From the NCBI RefSeq assembly GCF_000935045.1, contig NZ_JYKS01000015.1:338617-402616 (forward strand): a DNA stretch of 64,000 nt, read 5' to 3'. Position numbers and translations under genes: made by a program. This stretch comes from Pseudomonas sp. 10-1B (GTDB taxonomy: Bacteria > Pseudomonadota > Gammaproteobacteria > Pseudomonadales > Pseudomonadaceae). This document shows positions 42,508 through 55,748 of this stretch, in pieces (within the stretch, counting starts at the first letter, position 1; every line of letters starts with the position of its first letter). The notes beneath the pieces were generated by a model. It saw only the letters and a list, made by a program, of their open reading frames with translations, did no database searches and was not told the origin of the DNA.

Positions 42508-42975
42508 CTAGCCGAGCGTACTTTTGAGAAACGCAGGGGCGATGTAACGCTGGTAATGCGCCTCGGACAGCAGGAAGAACTCGCGATCGATGGCATCGCG
42601 CAGTTGCGGCAGCTCCCAGTCGCGGAACTCCGGTAGCAACACCATGCCATAGGCCTCCAGGTCGCGGATCATCCGCGCCCCGCGGGCAATCAGCTGGTAC
42701 GCCCAGCAATACTCGGACTGCTGCTCGACAAAGCGGATGGAACGCTGCTCCAGTTGCTGGCGCAGCAGGCCTTTGTCGAACACTTCCAGCTTGGCCATCA
42801 TCACCTGCACCAGCAGTTGCTCAAGACGCAGCCACACGGCGCGCTTCTGCGCGTCGTCGTAGCCGTTCCAGTTGATCACTTCATGGTGAAAACGCTTGCA
42901 ACCACGGCACACCGTGTCTCCATAAACCGTGGAGCACAGGCCGACGCAAGGGGTCTTGATGGACTTGTTGGACAT
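42508..42975 (-). CDS. DUF1289 domain protein
   Basis: The 155-aa product is counted from the ATG at 42975. The N-terminal DUF1289 motif is TPCVGLCSTVYGDTVCRGCKRF, split here as TPCVGLCSTVYGD and TVCRGCKRF, with four cysteines that suit metal binding. A helical region (about 60-155) of unknown role follows. In-frame extension to 43038 is possible but gives an unusual N-terminus. Confidence 0.8.
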   Translation of the reverse strand: MSNKSIKTPCVGLCSTVYGDTVCRGCKRFHHEVINWNGYDDAQKRAVWLRLEQLLVQVMMAKLEVFDKGLLRQQLEQRSIRFVEQQSEYCWAYQLIARGARMIRDLEAYGMVLLPEFRDWELPQLRDAIDREFFLLSEAHYQRYIAPAFLKSTLG

Positions 42976-43381
42976 GAACAACAACAGCTTGGCGGTGGAA
43001 CACGGGCCCATGTTAGCCCTTTGTCTAACCAGGGTCACTCGTTAAAGTCATCTTCGCCGCCTTACCTTCGAGCATTTTTTGCCGTAGAATCATCCGGCCT
43101 TTTCAAAGGCAACAATGTCCGTTGGAAGCTGTTTTCAAAGCGTCACGAGCACAGTTCATCCGGTAGAACGGCGTTGGCCCGGGCCATGCACCCCTCGCAT
43201 GCCCGTGCCAGCCCTCATCAGCTCCCCGTTCTGCTGGCGTAAAACTTTGAAAGCAGCTTCTGTAAGGATTCTTTGCGACCCTGGCTCGGCGGCCCACAAA
43301 GCCGTGGCAGCGCATGGGTGCATTGAATGCTGGATGAGCGTCCCGGACCCCCTTTAGGGACCACTGATGAGGGAAATAACT
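42976..43381. other. Long acnB upstream region
   Basis: This ~406-nt gap has no gene I can support. It contains a TAGAAT hexamer (43085-43090) with TTACCT 17 nt upstream that could be a promoter for acnB, leaving a ~290-nt leader. No riboswitch or clear terminator was recognised. Confidence 0.4.
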
Positions 43382-45991
43382 GTGCTTGAAGCCTACCGCA
43401 AACACATCGAAGAGCGTGCCGCCCTGGGTATCGTGCCCCAGCCGCTGAACGCCGAACAAACTGCAGGCCTGGTCGAGCTGCTGAAAAACCCGCCGGCCGG
43501 CGAAGAAGCCTTCCTCGTAGACCTGATCACCAACCGCGTACCGCCAGGGGTCGACGAAGCTGCCTACGTCAAGGCCGCTTTCCTCTCCGCCGTCGCCAAG
43601 GGCGAAGCCAAGTCGCCACTGATCGACCGCAAGCACGCCACCGAACTGCTGGGCACCATGCAGGGCGGCTACAACATCGAAACGCTGGTCGCACTGCTGG
43701 ATGACGCCGAACTGGGCGCCGTCGCGGCCGAGCAGCTCAAGCACACCCTGCTGATGTTCGATGCCTTCCACGACGTGGCCGAAAAGGCCAAGGCCGGCAA
43801 TGCTCACGCCAAGGCCGTGCTGGAGTCCTGGGCTGCCGGCGAGTGGTTCACTTCGCGTCCGGCCATCGCCGACAAGTACACCCTGACCGTGTTCAAGGTG
43901 CCTGGCGAAACCAACACCGACGACCTGTCCCCTGCCCCGGATGCCTGGTCGCGCCCTGACATCCCGCTGCACGCCCTGGCCATGCTGAAAATGGCCCGTG
44001 ACGGCATCGAGCCGCAGCAGCCTGGCTCGGTCGGCCCGCTGGCGCAGATCGAAGCGGTCAAGGCCAAGGGCTTCCCGGTTGCCTACGTCGGCGACGTGGT
44101 CGGTACCGGTTCCTCGCGTAAATCCGCCACCAACTCGGTGCTGTGGTTCTTCGGCGACGACATCCCGTACGTGCCGAACAAGCGCGCCGGTGGCTTCTGC
44201 TTCGGCACCAAGATCGCCCCGATCTTCTACAACACCATGGAAGACGCCGGCGCCCTGCCGATCGAATTCGACTGCACCAACCTGGGCATGGGCGACGTCA
44301 TCGACGTTTACCCGTTCAAAGGTGAAGTACGCCGTCACGACAGCGACGAGCTGGTCACCAGCTTCCAGCTGAAAACCGAAGTACTGCTGGATGAAGTCCG
44401 CGCTGGCGGCCGTATCCCGCTGATCGTCGGCCGTGGCCTGACCGAAAAAGCCCGCGCCGAGCTGGGCCAGGGCCCATCGGACCTGTTCAAGAAGCCAGAG
44501 CAGCCTGCCGACACTGGCAAGGGCTTCACCCTGGCGCAGAAGATGGTCGGCCGTGCCTGTGGCCTGCCAGAAGGCCAGGGCGTGCGCCCAGGTGCCTACT
44601 GCGAGCCGAAGATGACCACCGTCGGTTCCCAGGACACCACTGGGCCGATGACCCGCGACGAGCTGAAAGACCTGGCCTGCCTGGGCTTCTCCGCTGACCT
44701 GGTAATGCAGTCGTTCTGCCACACCGCGGCCTATCCGAAGCCGATCGACGTCAACACCCACCACACCCTGCCAGACTTCATCCGCACCCGTGGCGGCGTG
44801 TCGCTGCGCCCGGGCGACGGCATCATCCACAGCTGGCTGAACCGCATGCTGATGCCTGACACCGTCGGTACCGGTGGCGACTCGCACACCCGCTTCCCGA
44901 TCGGCATCTCGTTCCCGGCCGGTTCCGGCCTGGTGGCCTTCGCCGCCGCCACCGGCGTCATGCCGCTGGACATGCCAGAGTCGATCCTGGTGCGCTTCAA
45001 GGGCAAACTGCAACCAGGCATCACCCTGCGTGACCTGGTCCATGCCATCCCTTACTACGCCATCCAGAAGGGCCTGCTGACCGTCGAGAAGAAAGGCAAG
45101 AAAAACGCCTTCTCCGGCCGCATCCTGGAAATCGAAGGCCTGGACGACCTGACCGTCGAGCAAGCCTTCGAGCTGTCCGACGCCTCGGCCGAGCGTTCCG
45201 CTGCCGGTTGCACCATCAAGCTGCCGGAAAAGGCCATCGCCGAGTACCTGCAGTCCAACATCACCCTGCTGCGCTGGATGATCGGCGAAGGCTACGGCGA
45301 TGCCCGCACCCTGGAGCGCCGCGCCCAGGCCATGGAAGCCTGGCTGGCCAAGCCTGAGCTGCTGTCGGCCGACGCCGATGCCGAATACGCCGAGATCATC
45401 GAAATCGACCTGGCCGACGTGAAAGAGCCTGTGCTCTGCGCGCCGAACGACCCGGACGATGCCCGCCTGCTGTCCTCGGTACAGGGCGAGAAGATCGACG
45501 AAGTGTTCATCGGTTCGTGCATGACCAACATCGGTCACTTCCGCGCTGCCGGCAAGCTGCTGGACAAGGTCAAGGGCGGCATCCCGACCCGTCTGTGGCT
45601 GGCCCCGCCAACCAAGATGGACGCTCACCAGCTGACCGAAGAAGGCTACTACGGCATCTACGGCAAGGCCGGTGCGCGCATGGAAATGCCAGGCTGCTCG
45701 CTGTGCATGGGTAACCAGGCGCGTGTGCAGACCGGTTCGACCGTGGTCTCCACCTCGACCCGTAACTTCCCGAACCGTCTGGGCGATGCCACCAACGTGT
45801 ACCTGGCATCGGCCGAGCTGGCTGCTGTCGCTTCGATCATCGGCAAGCTGCCGACTGTCGAAGAGTACATGCAGTACGCGAAAGACATCGACAGCATGGC
45901 TGCCGACGTTTACCGCTACCTGAGCTTCGACCAGATCGCCGAGTTCCGCGAAGCGGCGGCCAACGCCAAGATCCCGGTGGTTCAGGCGTAA
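43382..45991 (+). CDS. acnB: Bifunctional aconitate hydratase 2 / 2-methylisocitrate dehydratase AcnB
   Basis: The 869-aa product starts at GTG 43382, giving [16 protein letters not shown] as in other pseudomonads, with GAGGGAA upstream. AcnB order applies: a HEAT-like N-terminal domain, the swivel domain, then Fe-S domains with cluster cysteines in FIGSCMTN and [10 protein letters not shown]. It catalyses citrate-isocitrate isomerisation and can hydrate 2-methyl-cis-aconitate, linking it to the convergent prp operon. An intrinsic terminator follows. Confidence 0.95.
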   Translation: MLEAYRKHIEERAALGIVPQPLNAEQTAGLVELLKNPPAGEEAFLVDLITNRVPPGVDEAAYVKAAFLSAVAKGEAKSPLIDRKHATELLGTMQGGYNIETLVALLDDAELGAVAAEQLKHTLLMFDAFHDVAEKAKAGNAHAKAVLESWAAGEWFTSRPAIADKYTLTVFKVPGETNTDDLSPAPDAWSRPDIPLHALAMLKMARDGIEPQQPGSVGPLAQIEAVKAKGFPVAYVGDVVGTGSSRKSATNSVLWFFGDDIPYVPNKRAGGFCFGTKIAPIFYNTMEDAGALPIEFDCTNLGMGDVIDVYPFKGEVRRHDSDELVTSFQLKTEVLLDEVRAGGRIPLIVGRGLTEKARAELGQGPSDLFKKPEQPADTGKGFTLAQKMVGRACGLPEGQGVRPGAYCEPKMTTVGSQDTTGPMTRDELKDLACLGFSADLVMQSFCHTAAYPKPIDVNTHHTLPDFIRTRGGVSLRPGDGIIHSWLNRMLMPDTVGTGGDSHTRFPIGISFPAGSGLVAFAAATGVMPLDMPESILVRFKGKLQPGITLRDLVHAIPYYAIQKGLLTVEKKGKKNAFSGRILEIEGLDDLTVEQAFELSDASAERSAAGCTIKLPEKAIAEYLQSNITLLRWMIGEGYGDARTLERRAQAMEAWLAKPELLSADADAEYAEIIEIDLADVKEPVLCAPNDPDDARLLSSVQGEKIDEVFIGSCMTNIGHFRAAGKLLDKVKGGIPTRLWLAPPTKMDAHQLTEEGYYGIYGKAGARMEMPGCSLCMGNQARVQTGSTVVSTSTRNFPNRLGDATNVYLASAELAAVASIIGKLPTVEEYMQYAKDIDSMAADVYRYLSFDQIAEFREAAANAKIPVVQA

Positions 45992-46030
45992 GCTGAGCGG
46001 CAAGTTGTAAGCTGCAAGCTACAAGAAGAA

Positions 46031-46059
46031 GCCCTGGCAGAAATGCCGGGGCTTTTTTT
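46031..46059 (+). terminator. acnB intrinsic terminator
   Basis: Stem GCCCTGGCA and TGCCGGGGC close a GAAA tetraloop and are followed by seven T. It lies 40 nt after the acnB stop. Confidence 0.9.
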
Positions 46060-46060
46060 G

Positions 46061-46128
46061 TCCTCTTCGCGGGCAAGCCCGCTCCTACATTGGCCTGTGT
46101 AGGAGCGGGTTTACCCGCGAAGAGGCCA
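46061..46128. repeat. REP pair between acnB and prpD
   Basis: CCTCTTCGCGGGCAAGCCCG with CTCCTAC, and TGTAGGAGCGGGTTTACCCG with CGAAGAGGCC, form inverted arms between the convergent genes. Confidence 0.85.
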
Positions 46129-46140
46129 GTACAAGAGAAA

Positions 46141-47625
46141 TCAAATCACGAACAGGTCGACAAACCTGTGCACCGCCATCCCCTCCAGCCGCTGCTGGTC
46201 CTTGCACACATCCACAATCTCAGCACACCGCTGCCGCACAAAGCGCGTCGCCAGGTTGCCCCTGAACTTGGCCTCCAGCAACGGAATGCCCTCCCCGCGC
46301 CGCCGCCGATGGCCGATCGGGTACTCCACCACTACCTGCTCGGTACTGCTGCCATCCTTGAAAAACACCTGCAACGCGTTGGCAATCGAGCGCTTGTCCG
46401 GCTCCAGGTACTCACGGCTGAAGCGCGGGTCTTCCACCACCTCCATCTTCTCGCGCAGGCGATCGATGCTCGGGTGGTTGGCATGGAAGGTGTCCTCATA
46501 ATGCTCAGCGATCAAATGCCCGAAGATCAGCGGCACCGCCACCATGTATTGCAAACAGTGGTCGCGGTCCGCTGCGTTGGCCAGCGCCCCACTCTTGGAA
46601 ATGATGCGAATCGCCGACTCCTGGGTGGTGATGACGATGCGGTCGATTTCATGCAGACGGTTACGCACCAGTGGATGCAAGGTTACCGCCGCCTCGCAGG
46701 CGGTCTGGGCATGGAATTCGGCGGGGAAGCTCACCTTGAACAGCACGTTTTCCATCACATAGCTGCCCAACGCCTGTGGCACGCGCAATTCCTGCTGCCC
46801 GGCCGGCTTGAGCGCCAGGTCCTTGTTGGTGTGGCTGAACGATACGTCATAGAAGCCCCACTGCGGCGCGGTGAGCACACCCGGTACGCCCATCTCGCCG
46901 CGCAGGGCGATGTCCGCCAGGCGCACGCCACGGCTGGAGGCATCGCCGGCGGCCCAGGACTTGCGCGAACCGGCGTTGGGTGCATGACGGTAGGTACGCA
47001 GCGCCTGGCCATCGACGAAAGCGTGGGACAAGGCGCTTAGCATCTGCTCGCGGGTGGCGCCCATCAACCTGGCACACACCGCCGTGGAAGCCACCTTGAC
47101 CAGGATCACGTGGTCGAGGCCGACGCGGTTGAACGAGTTCTCCAGCGCCAGCACCCCCTGAATCTCATGGGCCATGACCATGGCTTCGAGCACATCCCGC
47201 ATCAGTAGCGGTTGTTCGCCTGCGGCCACGCATTTCTGCGACAGGTGATCGGCAACGGCCAGGATGCCGCCGAGGTTGTCCGAAGGGTGAGCCCACTCGG
47301 CGGCCAGCCAGGTGTCGTTGTAGTCCAGCCAGCGCACGGCGCAGCCGATGTCCCACGCTGCCTTGACCGGGTCAAGGCGGTAGGCGGTGCCAGGAACGCG
47401 CGCGCCATTGGGCACCACGGTACCTTCCACCAGGGGGCCGAGCAGTTTGGTGCATTCAGGGAAGCGCAAGGCCAGCAGGCCGCAGCCGAGGGTGTCCATC
47501 AGGCAGTTGCGCGCGGTGTCCAGGGCTTCGGCGGATTCGACCCGGTAGCCGAGGGCATAGTCAGCGAGGGTTTGCAGCACCCGGTCGTAGTCCGGGCGAT
47601 CGTTGAGGTCCACGTTGGCGCTCAT
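46141..47625 (-). CDS. prpD: 2-methylcitrate dehydratase PrpD
   Basis: This 494-aa MmgE/PrpD-family enzyme is counted from the ATG at 47625 (AAAGGGAG upstream); longer in-frame extension runs into REP sequence. Family segments include [60 protein letters not shown] and [13 protein letters not shown]. It is usually iron-independent and acts on 2-methylcitrate. It is the last gene of the prp operon. Having both PrpD and AcnD/PrpF gives two routes for the dehydration step. Confidence 0.93.
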   Translation of the reverse strand: MSANVDLNDRPDYDRVLQTLADYALGYRVESAEALDTARNCLMDTLGCGLLALRFPECTKLLGPLVEGTVVPNGARVPGTAYRLDPVKAAWDIGCAVRWLDYNDTWLAAEWAHPSDNLGGILAVADHLSQKCVAAGEQPLLMRDVLEAMVMAHEIQGVLALENSFNRVGLDHVILVKVASTAVCARLMGATREQMLSALSHAFVDGQALRTYRHAPNAGSRKSWAAGDASSRGVRLADIALRGEMGVPGVLTAPQWGFYDVSFSHTNKDLALKPAGQQELRVPQALGSYVMENVLFKVSFPAEFHAQTACEAAVTLHPLVRNRLHEIDRIVITTQESAIRIISKSGALANAADRDHCLQYMVAVPLIFGHLIAEHYEDTFHANHPSIDRLREKMEVVEDPRFSREYLEPDKRSIANALQVFFKDGSSTEQVVVEYPIGHRRRRGEGIPLLEAKFRGNLATRFVRQRCAEIVDVCKDQQRLEGMAVHRFVDLFVI

Positions 47626-47647
47626 ATCCAGCTCCCTTTCAGAATTG

Positions 47648-47767
47648 CCGGGGCTGCGCTGCAGCCCTTCGCGGGCTTGCCCGCTCCCACAGGTACACCA
47701 CAGCGTTGAGAACCTGTGGTTACCCTGTGGGAGCGGGCAAGCCCGCGAAGGGCCGCAAAGCGGCCCC
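47648..47767. repeat. REP pair in the prpF-prpD gap
   Basis: CCTTCGCGGGCTTGCCCGCT with CCCACAGG, and CCTGTGGGAGCGGGCAAGCC with CGCGAAGG, form inverted arms flanking ~35 nt, with outer GCTGCAGCCC- and GGCCGCAAAGCGGCCCC-type stems. Confidence 0.85.
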
Positions 47768-47797
47768 AACGAACGAAAGCCGAGCGCCAATAGTGCG

Positions 47798-48991
47798 TTA
47801 GAAGCTATCGCCAGGCACGCGAACCCAGCCCTCCATCAGCACGCGAGCACTGCGGCTCATGATTGCCTTGGTCACTGTCCACTGGCCATTCACCTGGCGC
47901 GCCTCGGCCCCGACCCGCAAGGTGCCCGAAGGGTGACCGAAACGTACGGCGCTGCGCTCGCCCCCACCTGCGGCGAGGTTGACCAGCGTGCCCGGAATGG
48001 CCGCCGCGGTACCGATCGCCACCGCGGCCGTACCCATCATAGCGTGGTGCAGTTTGCCCATCGACAACGCGCGTACCAGCAGGTCGATATCACCCGCCTG
48101 CACCGCCTTGCCACTGGACGCAGTGTAGGTGCTCGGCGGCGCGACGAACGCTACTTTCGGCGTGTGCTGACGCCCGGCAGCCTGGTCGACGTTGTCGATC
48201 AGCCCCATGCGCACGGCGCCATGGGCACGAATGGTCTCGAAACGCAGCAGCGCCTGCGGGTCGCCGTTGATGGCGTCCTGCAGTTCGGCACCGGTGTAAC
48301 CGATATCCGCCGCATTGACGAAGATGGTCGGGATGCCAGCATTGATCAGGGTCGCCTTGAAGGTGCCGACACCCGGCACTTCCAGGTCATCGACCAGGTT
48401 GCCAGTGGGGAACATCGCACCACCACCATCGCCGTCTTCGTCGGCTGCCGGGTCGAGGAACTCCAGCTGCACCTCGGCAGCCGGGAAGGTCACCCCGTCC
48501 AGCTCGAAATCGCCGGTTTCCTGCACTTCACCTTCGGTGATCGGCACATGGGCGATGATGGTCTTGCCGATATTGGCTTGCCAGATACGCACGGTGGCGA
48601 TGCCGTTGCGCGGAATGCGCGCAGCGTCGACCAAACCGCTGCTGATGGCGAACGAACCGACCGCAGCGGAGAGGTTGCCGCAGTTGCCGCTCCAGTCGAC
48701 GAAAGCCTTGTCGATACTGACCTGGCCGAACAGGTAGTCGACATCATGCTCGGGCTTGATGCTTGGCGACAGGATCACGGTCTTGCTGGTGCTCGAAGTG
48801 GCGCCGCCCATGCCGTCGATCTGCTTGCCGTAGGGGTCGGGGCTGCCGATCACCCGCAGCAGCAGGGCATCGCGGGCAGGGCCTGGGACCTGCGCCTGCT
48901 CGGGCAGGTCTTGCAGGCGGAAGAATACGCCTTTGCTGGTGCCGCCACGGATGTAGGTGGCGGGGATTCTTACTTGCGGTACGTGAGCCAT
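47798..48991 (-). CDS. prpF: 2-methylaconitate cis-trans isomerase PrpF
   Basis: The 397-aa product is counted from the ATG at 48991, giving [20 protein letters not shown]. It belongs to the PrpF/DAP-epimerase-like fold. Further motifs are [23 protein letters not shown] with a Cys at the active site, and [16 protein letters not shown]. It works with AcnD, isomerising its 2-methyl-trans-aconitate product. It lies between acnD and prpD with REP pairs on both sides. A start at 49016 is possible. Confidence 0.93.
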   Translation of the reverse strand: MAHVPQVRIPATYIRGGTSKGVFFRLQDLPEQAQVPGPARDALLLRVIGSPDPYGKQIDGMGGATSSTSKTVILSPSIKPEHDVDYLFGQVSIDKAFVDWSGNCGNLSAAVGSFAISSGLVDAARIPRNGIATVRIWQANIGKTIIAHVPITEGEVQETGDFELDGVTFPAAEVQLEFLDPAADEDGDGGGAMFPTGNLVDDLEVPGVGTFKATLINAGIPTIFVNAADIGYTGAELQDAINGDPQALLRFETIRAHGAVRMGLIDNVDQAAGRQHTPKVAFVAPPSTYTASSGKAVQAGDIDLLVRALSMGKLHHAMMGTAAVAIGTAAAIPGTLVNLAAGGGERSAVRFGHPSGTLRVGAEARQVNGQWTVTKAIMSRSARVLMEGWVRVPGDSF

Positions 48992-49027
48992 TGCTTTGCT
49001 GTCCTGTCTGATAGACATGAGACCCTC

Positions 49028-49145
49028 GGGGCTGCTTTGCAGCCCATCGCCGGCAAGCCAGCTCCCACAGGAACCGTGCTGCCTTCGGGATTGCGCAACT
49101 CCTGTGGGAGCTGGCTTGCCGGCGATGGGCCGCAACGCGGCCCCC
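49028..49145. repeat. REP pair in the acnD-prpF gap
   Basis: GGGGCTGCTTTGCAGCCCAT with CGCCGGCAAGCCAGCTCCCA, and TGTGGGAGCTGGCTTGCCGG with CGATGGGCCGCAACGCGGCC, form inverted arms. Confidence 0.85.
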
Positions 49146-49155
49146 GCTCTTATGG

Positions 49156-51744
<2,589 letters not shown>

Positions 51745-51799
51745 ATCGTTATCAGGCTCGGTCACGGTACGGTCGTGGATAGCTTTTTCTTGCAGACCT

Positions 51800-51925
51800 G
51801 TGGGGGCTGTTCCGGCCTCATCGCCGGCAAGCCAGCTCCCACAGGTGTTGCACTGCCCTTGAGGTCTTTGCTGTACCTGTGGGAGCTGGCTTGCCGGCGA
51901 TGAGGCCGGAACAGCCACCCCACAG
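51800..51925. repeat. REP pair in the prpC-acnD gap
   Basis: Arms of about 46 bp are nearly perfect inverses. The left ends CGCCGGCAAGCCAGCTCCCA plus CAGG, the right begins CCTGTGGGAGCTGGCTTGCC, and the outer parts are CTGTTCCGGCCTCAT and ATGAGGCCGGAACAG. Confidence 0.85.
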
Positions 51926-51935
51926 GTTCAACTTG

Positions 51936-53063
51936 TCAGCGCTGCTCGATCGGCACGAACTGGCGCTGCTCGACGCCGACATACTCGGCGCTCGGGCGGA
52001 TGATGCGGTTGTTGGCGCGCTGTTCGAAGACATGCGCCGCCCAGCCGGTCAGGCGCGAGCAGACGAAGATCGGGGTGAACAGCTTGGTCGGGATGCCCAT
52101 GAAGTGGTACGCCGAGGCATGGTAGAAGTCGGCGTTGGGGAACAGGCGCTTCTGCTCCCACATGGTCTTGTCGATGGCTTCGGAGACCGGGTACAGCACC
52201 TTGTCGCCAACTTCGTCGGCCAACTGCTTCGACCAACCCTTGATCACCTCGTTGCGCGGGTCGGACTCTTTGTAGATGGCATGGCCAAAGCCCATGATCT
52301 TGTCCTTGCGCTCGAGCATGCGCAGCAGCTCGGCGGTGGCTTCCTGCGGGCTCTGGAAGCGCTCGATCAGCTCCATCGCCGCCTCGTTGGCACCGCCGTG
52401 CAGCGGGCCGCGCAGCGAGCCGATGGCGGCGGTGACGCAGGAGTACAGGTCGGACAGGGTCGAGGCACAGACCCGGGCGGTGAAGGTCGAGGCGTTGAAC
52501 TCGTGCTCGGCGTAGAGGATCAGCGACACGTTCATCACCTTGACGTGCAGTTCGCTGGGCTTCTTGCCATGCAGCAGGTGCAGGAAGTGGCCGCCGAGGG
52601 TGTCTTCGTCGCTGCTGCAGTCGATGCGCACGCCATGGTGGGTGAAGCGGTACCAGTAGCACATCACTGCCGGGAACAGCGCCAGCAGGCGGTCGGTCTT
52701 CTCGCGCTGGGCTTCGAAGGTCAGTTCGGGCTCCAAGGTACCCAGCACCGAGCAACCGGTACGCATCACGTCCATCGGGTGTGCGTCGCGCGGGATGCGC
52801 TCGAGCACTTCCTTCAGCGCCTGAGGCAGGTCACGCAGGCCCTTGAGCTTGCGCTTGTAGTCGTCCAGCTCGGCCTGGGTTGGCAGTTCGCCGTACAGCA
52901 GCAGGTAGGCGACTTCTTCGAATTCGGCTCCGGCGGCCAGGTCGCGGACGTCGTAACCACGATAGGTCAGCCCGGCACCGGCCTGGCCCACGGTCGACAG
53001 TGCGGTCTGCCCGGCCACCTGGCCGCGCAGGCCTGCGCCACTGAGTACTTTTGCTTCGGCCAT
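51936..53063 (-). CDS. prpC: 2-methylcitrate synthase PrpC
   Basis: This 375-aa citrate-synthase family protein begins MAEAKVLSGAGLRGQVAGQT, a PrpC-type start. Active-site segments are RGPLHGGANEAAMEL, MGFGHAIYKESDPRNEVIK and the Asp region SAYHFMGIPTKLFTPIFVCS. It condenses propionyl-CoA with oxaloacetate. It is the third gene of the operon after gntR and prpB. Confidence 0.94.
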   Translation of the reverse strand: MAEAKVLSGAGLRGQVAGQTALSTVGQAGAGLTYRGYDVRDLAAGAEFEEVAYLLLYGELPTQAELDDYKRKLKGLRDLPQALKEVLERIPRDAHPMDVMRTGCSVLGTLEPELTFEAQREKTDRLLALFPAVMCYWYRFTHHGVRIDCSSDEDTLGGHFLHLLHGKKPSELHVKVMNVSLILYAEHEFNASTFTARVCASTLSDLYSCVTAAIGSLRGPLHGGANEAAMELIERFQSPQEATAELLRMLERKDKIMGFGHAIYKESDPRNEVIKGWSKQLADEVGDKVLYPVSEAIDKTMWEQKRLFPNADFYHASAYHFMGIPTKLFTPIFVCSRLTGWAAHVFEQRANNRIIRPSAEYVGVEQRQFVPIEQR

Positions 53064-53123
53064 GGTGTTTCTCCTTTCTTGAATTTGTTATGGAAAGCTT
53101 GCTGGCTAATCGGGTTTGCCTGT

Positions 53124-53253
53124 GCCGGCCTCTTCGCGGGCAAGCCCGCTCCTACAGAGGTAGTGGTGTTTCCATTGGCCAGTCATGGCAGGCAACAACA
53201 AGGTTCAGATGCTGCACTGAACCTGTGGGAGCGGGCGTGCCCGCGAAGAGGCC
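53124..53253. repeat. REP pair in the prpB-prpC gap
   Basis: CCGGCCTCTTCGCGGGCAAG with CCCGCTCCTAC and TGTGGGAGCGGGCGTGCCCG with CGAAGAGGCC form inverted arms separated by ~70 nt. Confidence 0.85.
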
Positions 53254-53280
53254 ACTCGCTCCCGCACAAGACTTGAACCT

Positions 53281-54171
53281 TCAGCCCTTCTTCTGGGCAA
53301 ACAACGCGTCGAGGCTCTGCTCGAAGGCGTGGTACCCGATGGCATCGTAAAGCTCCATGCGGGTCTGCATGGTGTCGATCACGTTCTTCTGCGTGCCGTC
53401 ACGGCGCAGCGCGGTGTACACGTTCTCGGCCGCCTTGTTCATGGCGCGGAACGCCGACAGCGGGTACAGCACCAGCGACACATCGACCGAGGCCAGCTCT
53501 TCGGTGGTGTACAGCGGCGTGGCGCCGAACTCGGTGATGTTGGCCAGGATCGGTGCCTTCACCCGGTCGGCGAAGGTCTTGTACATCTGCAGTTCGGTGA
53601 TGGCCTCCGGGAAGATCATGTCGGCGCCAGCTTCGATGCACGCTTCGGCACGGTCCAGGGCAGCGTTCAGGCCTTCCACGGCCAGGGCGTCGGTACGCGC
53701 CATGATCACGAAGCTGTCATCGGTACGGGCATCGACGGCAGCCTTGATGCGGTCGACCATTTCCTGCTGGCTGACGATTTCCTTGTTCGGCCGGTGGCCG
53801 CAGCGCTTGGCGCCGACCTGGTCCTCGATATGGATGGCAGCAGCGCCGAACTTGCTCATCGAGCGCACGGTACGGGCGACGTTGAAGGCCGAGGCGCCGA
53901 AACCGGTGTCGACATCCACCAGCAGCGGCAGGTCGCAGACGTCGGTGATGCGGCGCACGTCGGTGAGCACATCGTCCAGGCCACTGATACCCAGGTCCGG
54001 CAGGCCCAGGGAGCCAGCGGCCACGCCACCACCGGACAGGTAGATGGCCTTGAAGCCGGCGCGCTTGGCCAGCAGGGCATGGTTGGCATTGATGGTACCA
54101 ACCACCTGCAGCGGATGTTCAGCGGCAACGGCGTCGCGGAAACGCTGACCGGGGGTGCTCTTCACAGTCAT
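53281..54171 (-). CDS. prpB: 2-methylisocitrate lyase PrpB
   Basis: This 296-aa ICL/PEP-mutase superfamily enzyme has the catalytic KRCGH loop in [12 protein letters not shown], metal-binding DVDTGFG and a substrate-binding region around IFPEAITEL. It splits 2-methylisocitrate into pyruvate and succinate. The ATG overlaps the gntR stop as ATGA, so expression is coupled to the regulator. Confidence 0.95.
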   Translation of the reverse strand: MTVKSTPGQRFRDAVAAEHPLQVVGTINANHALLAKRAGFKAIYLSGGGVAAGSLGLPDLGISGLDDVLTDVRRITDVCDLPLLVDVDTGFGASAFNVARTVRSMSKFGAAAIHIEDQVGAKRCGHRPNKEIVSQQEMVDRIKAAVDARTDDSFVIMARTDALAVEGLNAALDRAEACIEAGADMIFPEAITELQMYKTFADRVKAPILANITEFGATPLYTTEELASVDVSLVLYPLSAFRAMNKAAENVYTALRRDGTQKNVIDTMQTRMELYDAIGYHAFEQSLDALFAQKKG

Positions 54172-54884
54172 TTCTCACCTCGTGGGCTGTTGTTGTGGGC
54201 GTCCAGGTAATGACGCTCGATATTGCGCTTGGACGCGCCGATGTGGCGGCGCATCAGGAGTTCGGCCAGCTCGCCGTCACGGTCGGCGATGGCATCGAGA
54301 ATGCGGTGGTGCTCGGCAAAGGCCTGGCGTGGCCGGTTGGGTGTGGCGGAAAACTGGATGCGGTACATGCGCACCAGCTGGTACAGCTCGCCGCAGAGCA
54401 TCTTGACCAGGGTCTGGTTGCCACTGCCCTGGATGATCCGGTAATGGAAGTCGTAGTCGCCTTCCTGCTGGTAGTAGCCCAGGCCGGCCTGGAACGCGGC
54501 ATCTCGTTCGTGGGTGTCGAGCACCCGGCGCAGCTCGTCGATGTCGGCCTGGCTCATGCGTTCGGCGGCCAGGCGGCAAGCCATGCCTTCCAGCGACTCG
54601 CGAATCTCGTACAGCTCGATCAGCTCAGCGTGGTTGAGCGACACCACCCGCGCCCCTACATGCGGCACGCGCACCAGCAAGCGCTGGCCTTCGAGGCGAT
54701 GGATGGCCTCGCGCAGCGGCCCGCGGCTGATGCCATAGGTGCGCGCCAGCTCTGGCTCGGAAATCTTGCTGCCTGGGGCGATATCGCCTTTGACGATAGC
54801 CGCCTGTATGCGCCGAAAAACGTTTTCGGACAAGGTTTCCGTTTCGTCTGCCAGCACCGGGCTGGGGGTGGATAGGCCGTGCAT
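54168..54884 (-). CDS. GntR-family (FadR/FCD) regulator, probable prp operon repressor
   Basis: The 238-aa product is counted from the ATG at 54884. The GntR winged helix (about 22-85) contains [20 protein letters not shown] and [15 protein letters not shown]. The C-terminal FCD ligand domain (about 95-225) has the metal-binding His in DYDFHYRII and FAEHHRIL. It is the first gene of the prp operon, overlapping prpB by 4 nt. Two matching palindromes around its promoter suggest autoregulation. The ligand is probably a methylcitrate-cycle intermediate (inference). Confidence 0.9.
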   Translation of the reverse strand: MHGLSTPSPVLADETETLSENVFRRIQAAIVKGDIAPGSKISEPELARTYGISRGPLREAIHRLEGQRLLVRVPHVGARVVSLNHAELIELYEIRESLEGMACRLAAERMSQADIDELRRVLDTHERDAAFQAGLGYYQQEGDYDFHYRIIQGSGNQTLVKMLCGELYQLVRMYRIQFSATPNRPRQAFAEHHRILDAIADRDGELAELLMRRHIGASKRNIERHYLDAHNNSPRGEK

Positions 54885-54969
54885 ATTGTCGACACCTTGA
54901 AAATCTCTTAGCCAGAAATTAGCTAATTCGACCGCATCAGTCAAAGACAAAATGAATATTGTCGACAAT
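54885..54969 (-). promoter_or_regulatory. prp operon promoter with paired GntR-type operators
   Basis: A perfect 12-bp palindrome ATTGTCGACAAT lies at 54958-54969, and a related ATTGTCGACA half-degenerate copy at 54885-54894 next to the start codon. Their centres are 73 bp apart. Between them on the minus strand lie TTGACT (54944-54939), a 17-nt spacer and TAATTT (54921-54916) as a candidate promoter, inside another palindrome AATTAGCTAATT (54917-54928). The layout fits repression by a dimer bound at both sites. Confidence 0.6.
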
Positions 54970-55206
54970 CGTCTAAGAACGAACTAACCCCGGCCCGCCG
55001 ATGTCAGATCGCGCACCGCTGGCGTCAAGACGTCGGCGTGATAGAATGCCGCGCCTCCGTCGGAGTGTGGATAGCCTATCTGCCATCCCGTCATGTTGTT
55101 GACAGATGAACGAGGAAGCTTGCGCAGTACTGTAGTTGCCAGTCGCCTTGCCCTGAAGATAGCCCTGAAGATTGCCCCGAACCTTGCACAGCACCGCGCC
55201 AGGAAT

Positions 55207-55743
55207 ATGAGACTTACACCCGTTTTATTGCTGCTATGCCTCACCCTGCTGCCGGCCCTTGGCCAGGCTGCGGGCAAGACCGTGTACGGTCTCAATGAAT
55301 ATGCACGGCTGGGCGACCTGGACCTGGAAGTGGCCGCCAAGCTCGACACCGGCGCCAAGACCGCGTCGCTCAGCGCCCGCGACATCAAGCGCTTCAAGCG
55401 CAACGGCGAAAGCTGGGTGCGCTTCTACCTGGCCATCGATGCCGCCCATTCGCACCCGATCGAGCGCCCGCTGGCACGCGTGAGCAAGATCAAGCGCCGG
55501 GCCGGCGACTATGATGCTGAATCAGGCAAGGCCTATACGGCACGCCCGGTCATCGAACTCGAAATTTGCATGGGCCAGGCCGTGCGCACCATCGAAGTCA
55601 ACCTCACCGACCGCAGCGCCTTCCAGTTCCCGCTGCTGATCGGCTCCGAGGCGCTCAAGCACTTCGACGCGCTGGTCGATCCAAGCCTTAAATACGCGGC
55701 CGGCAAACCTGCCTGTGCCACCGACGCTCCCAAAGCAGAGTAA
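55207..55743 (+). CDS. Retropepsin-like periplasmic protein (ATP-dependent zinc protease family)
   Basis: The 178-aa protein has a signal peptide (MRLTPVLLLLCLTLLPALGQ, then AAG). A retropepsin-like domain follows with the catalytic motif AAKLDTGAKTASLSA and the flap/partner strand FPLLIGSEAL. I chose the ATG at 55207, with AGGAAT upstream, because the signal peptide begins there. An in-frame ATG at 55093 would bury it. It is the first gene of a three-gene operon with a 7TM protein and an ATP-grasp ligase, a set recognised by comparative genomics as a predicted peptide-modification system. A TAGAAT -10-like hexamer is at ~55041. The ~240 nt before the start hold no other gene. Confidence 0.85.
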   Translation: MRLTPVLLLLCLTLLPALGQAAGKTVYGLNEYARLGDLDLEVAAKLDTGAKTASLSARDIKRFKRNGESWVRFYLAIDAAHSHPIERPLARVSKIKRRAGDYDAESGKAYTARPVIELEICMGQAVRTIEVNLTDRSAFQFPLLIGSEALKHFDALVDPSLKYAAGKPACATDAPKAE

Positions 55744-55748
55744 TCCCG

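Noticed and set aside
43103..46003. 966-aa minus-strand frame opposite acnB
   Set aside because: Composition (Gly/Val/Gln/Asp runs) is typical of antisense to a highly biased gene. AcnB with its cluster cysteines is certain.
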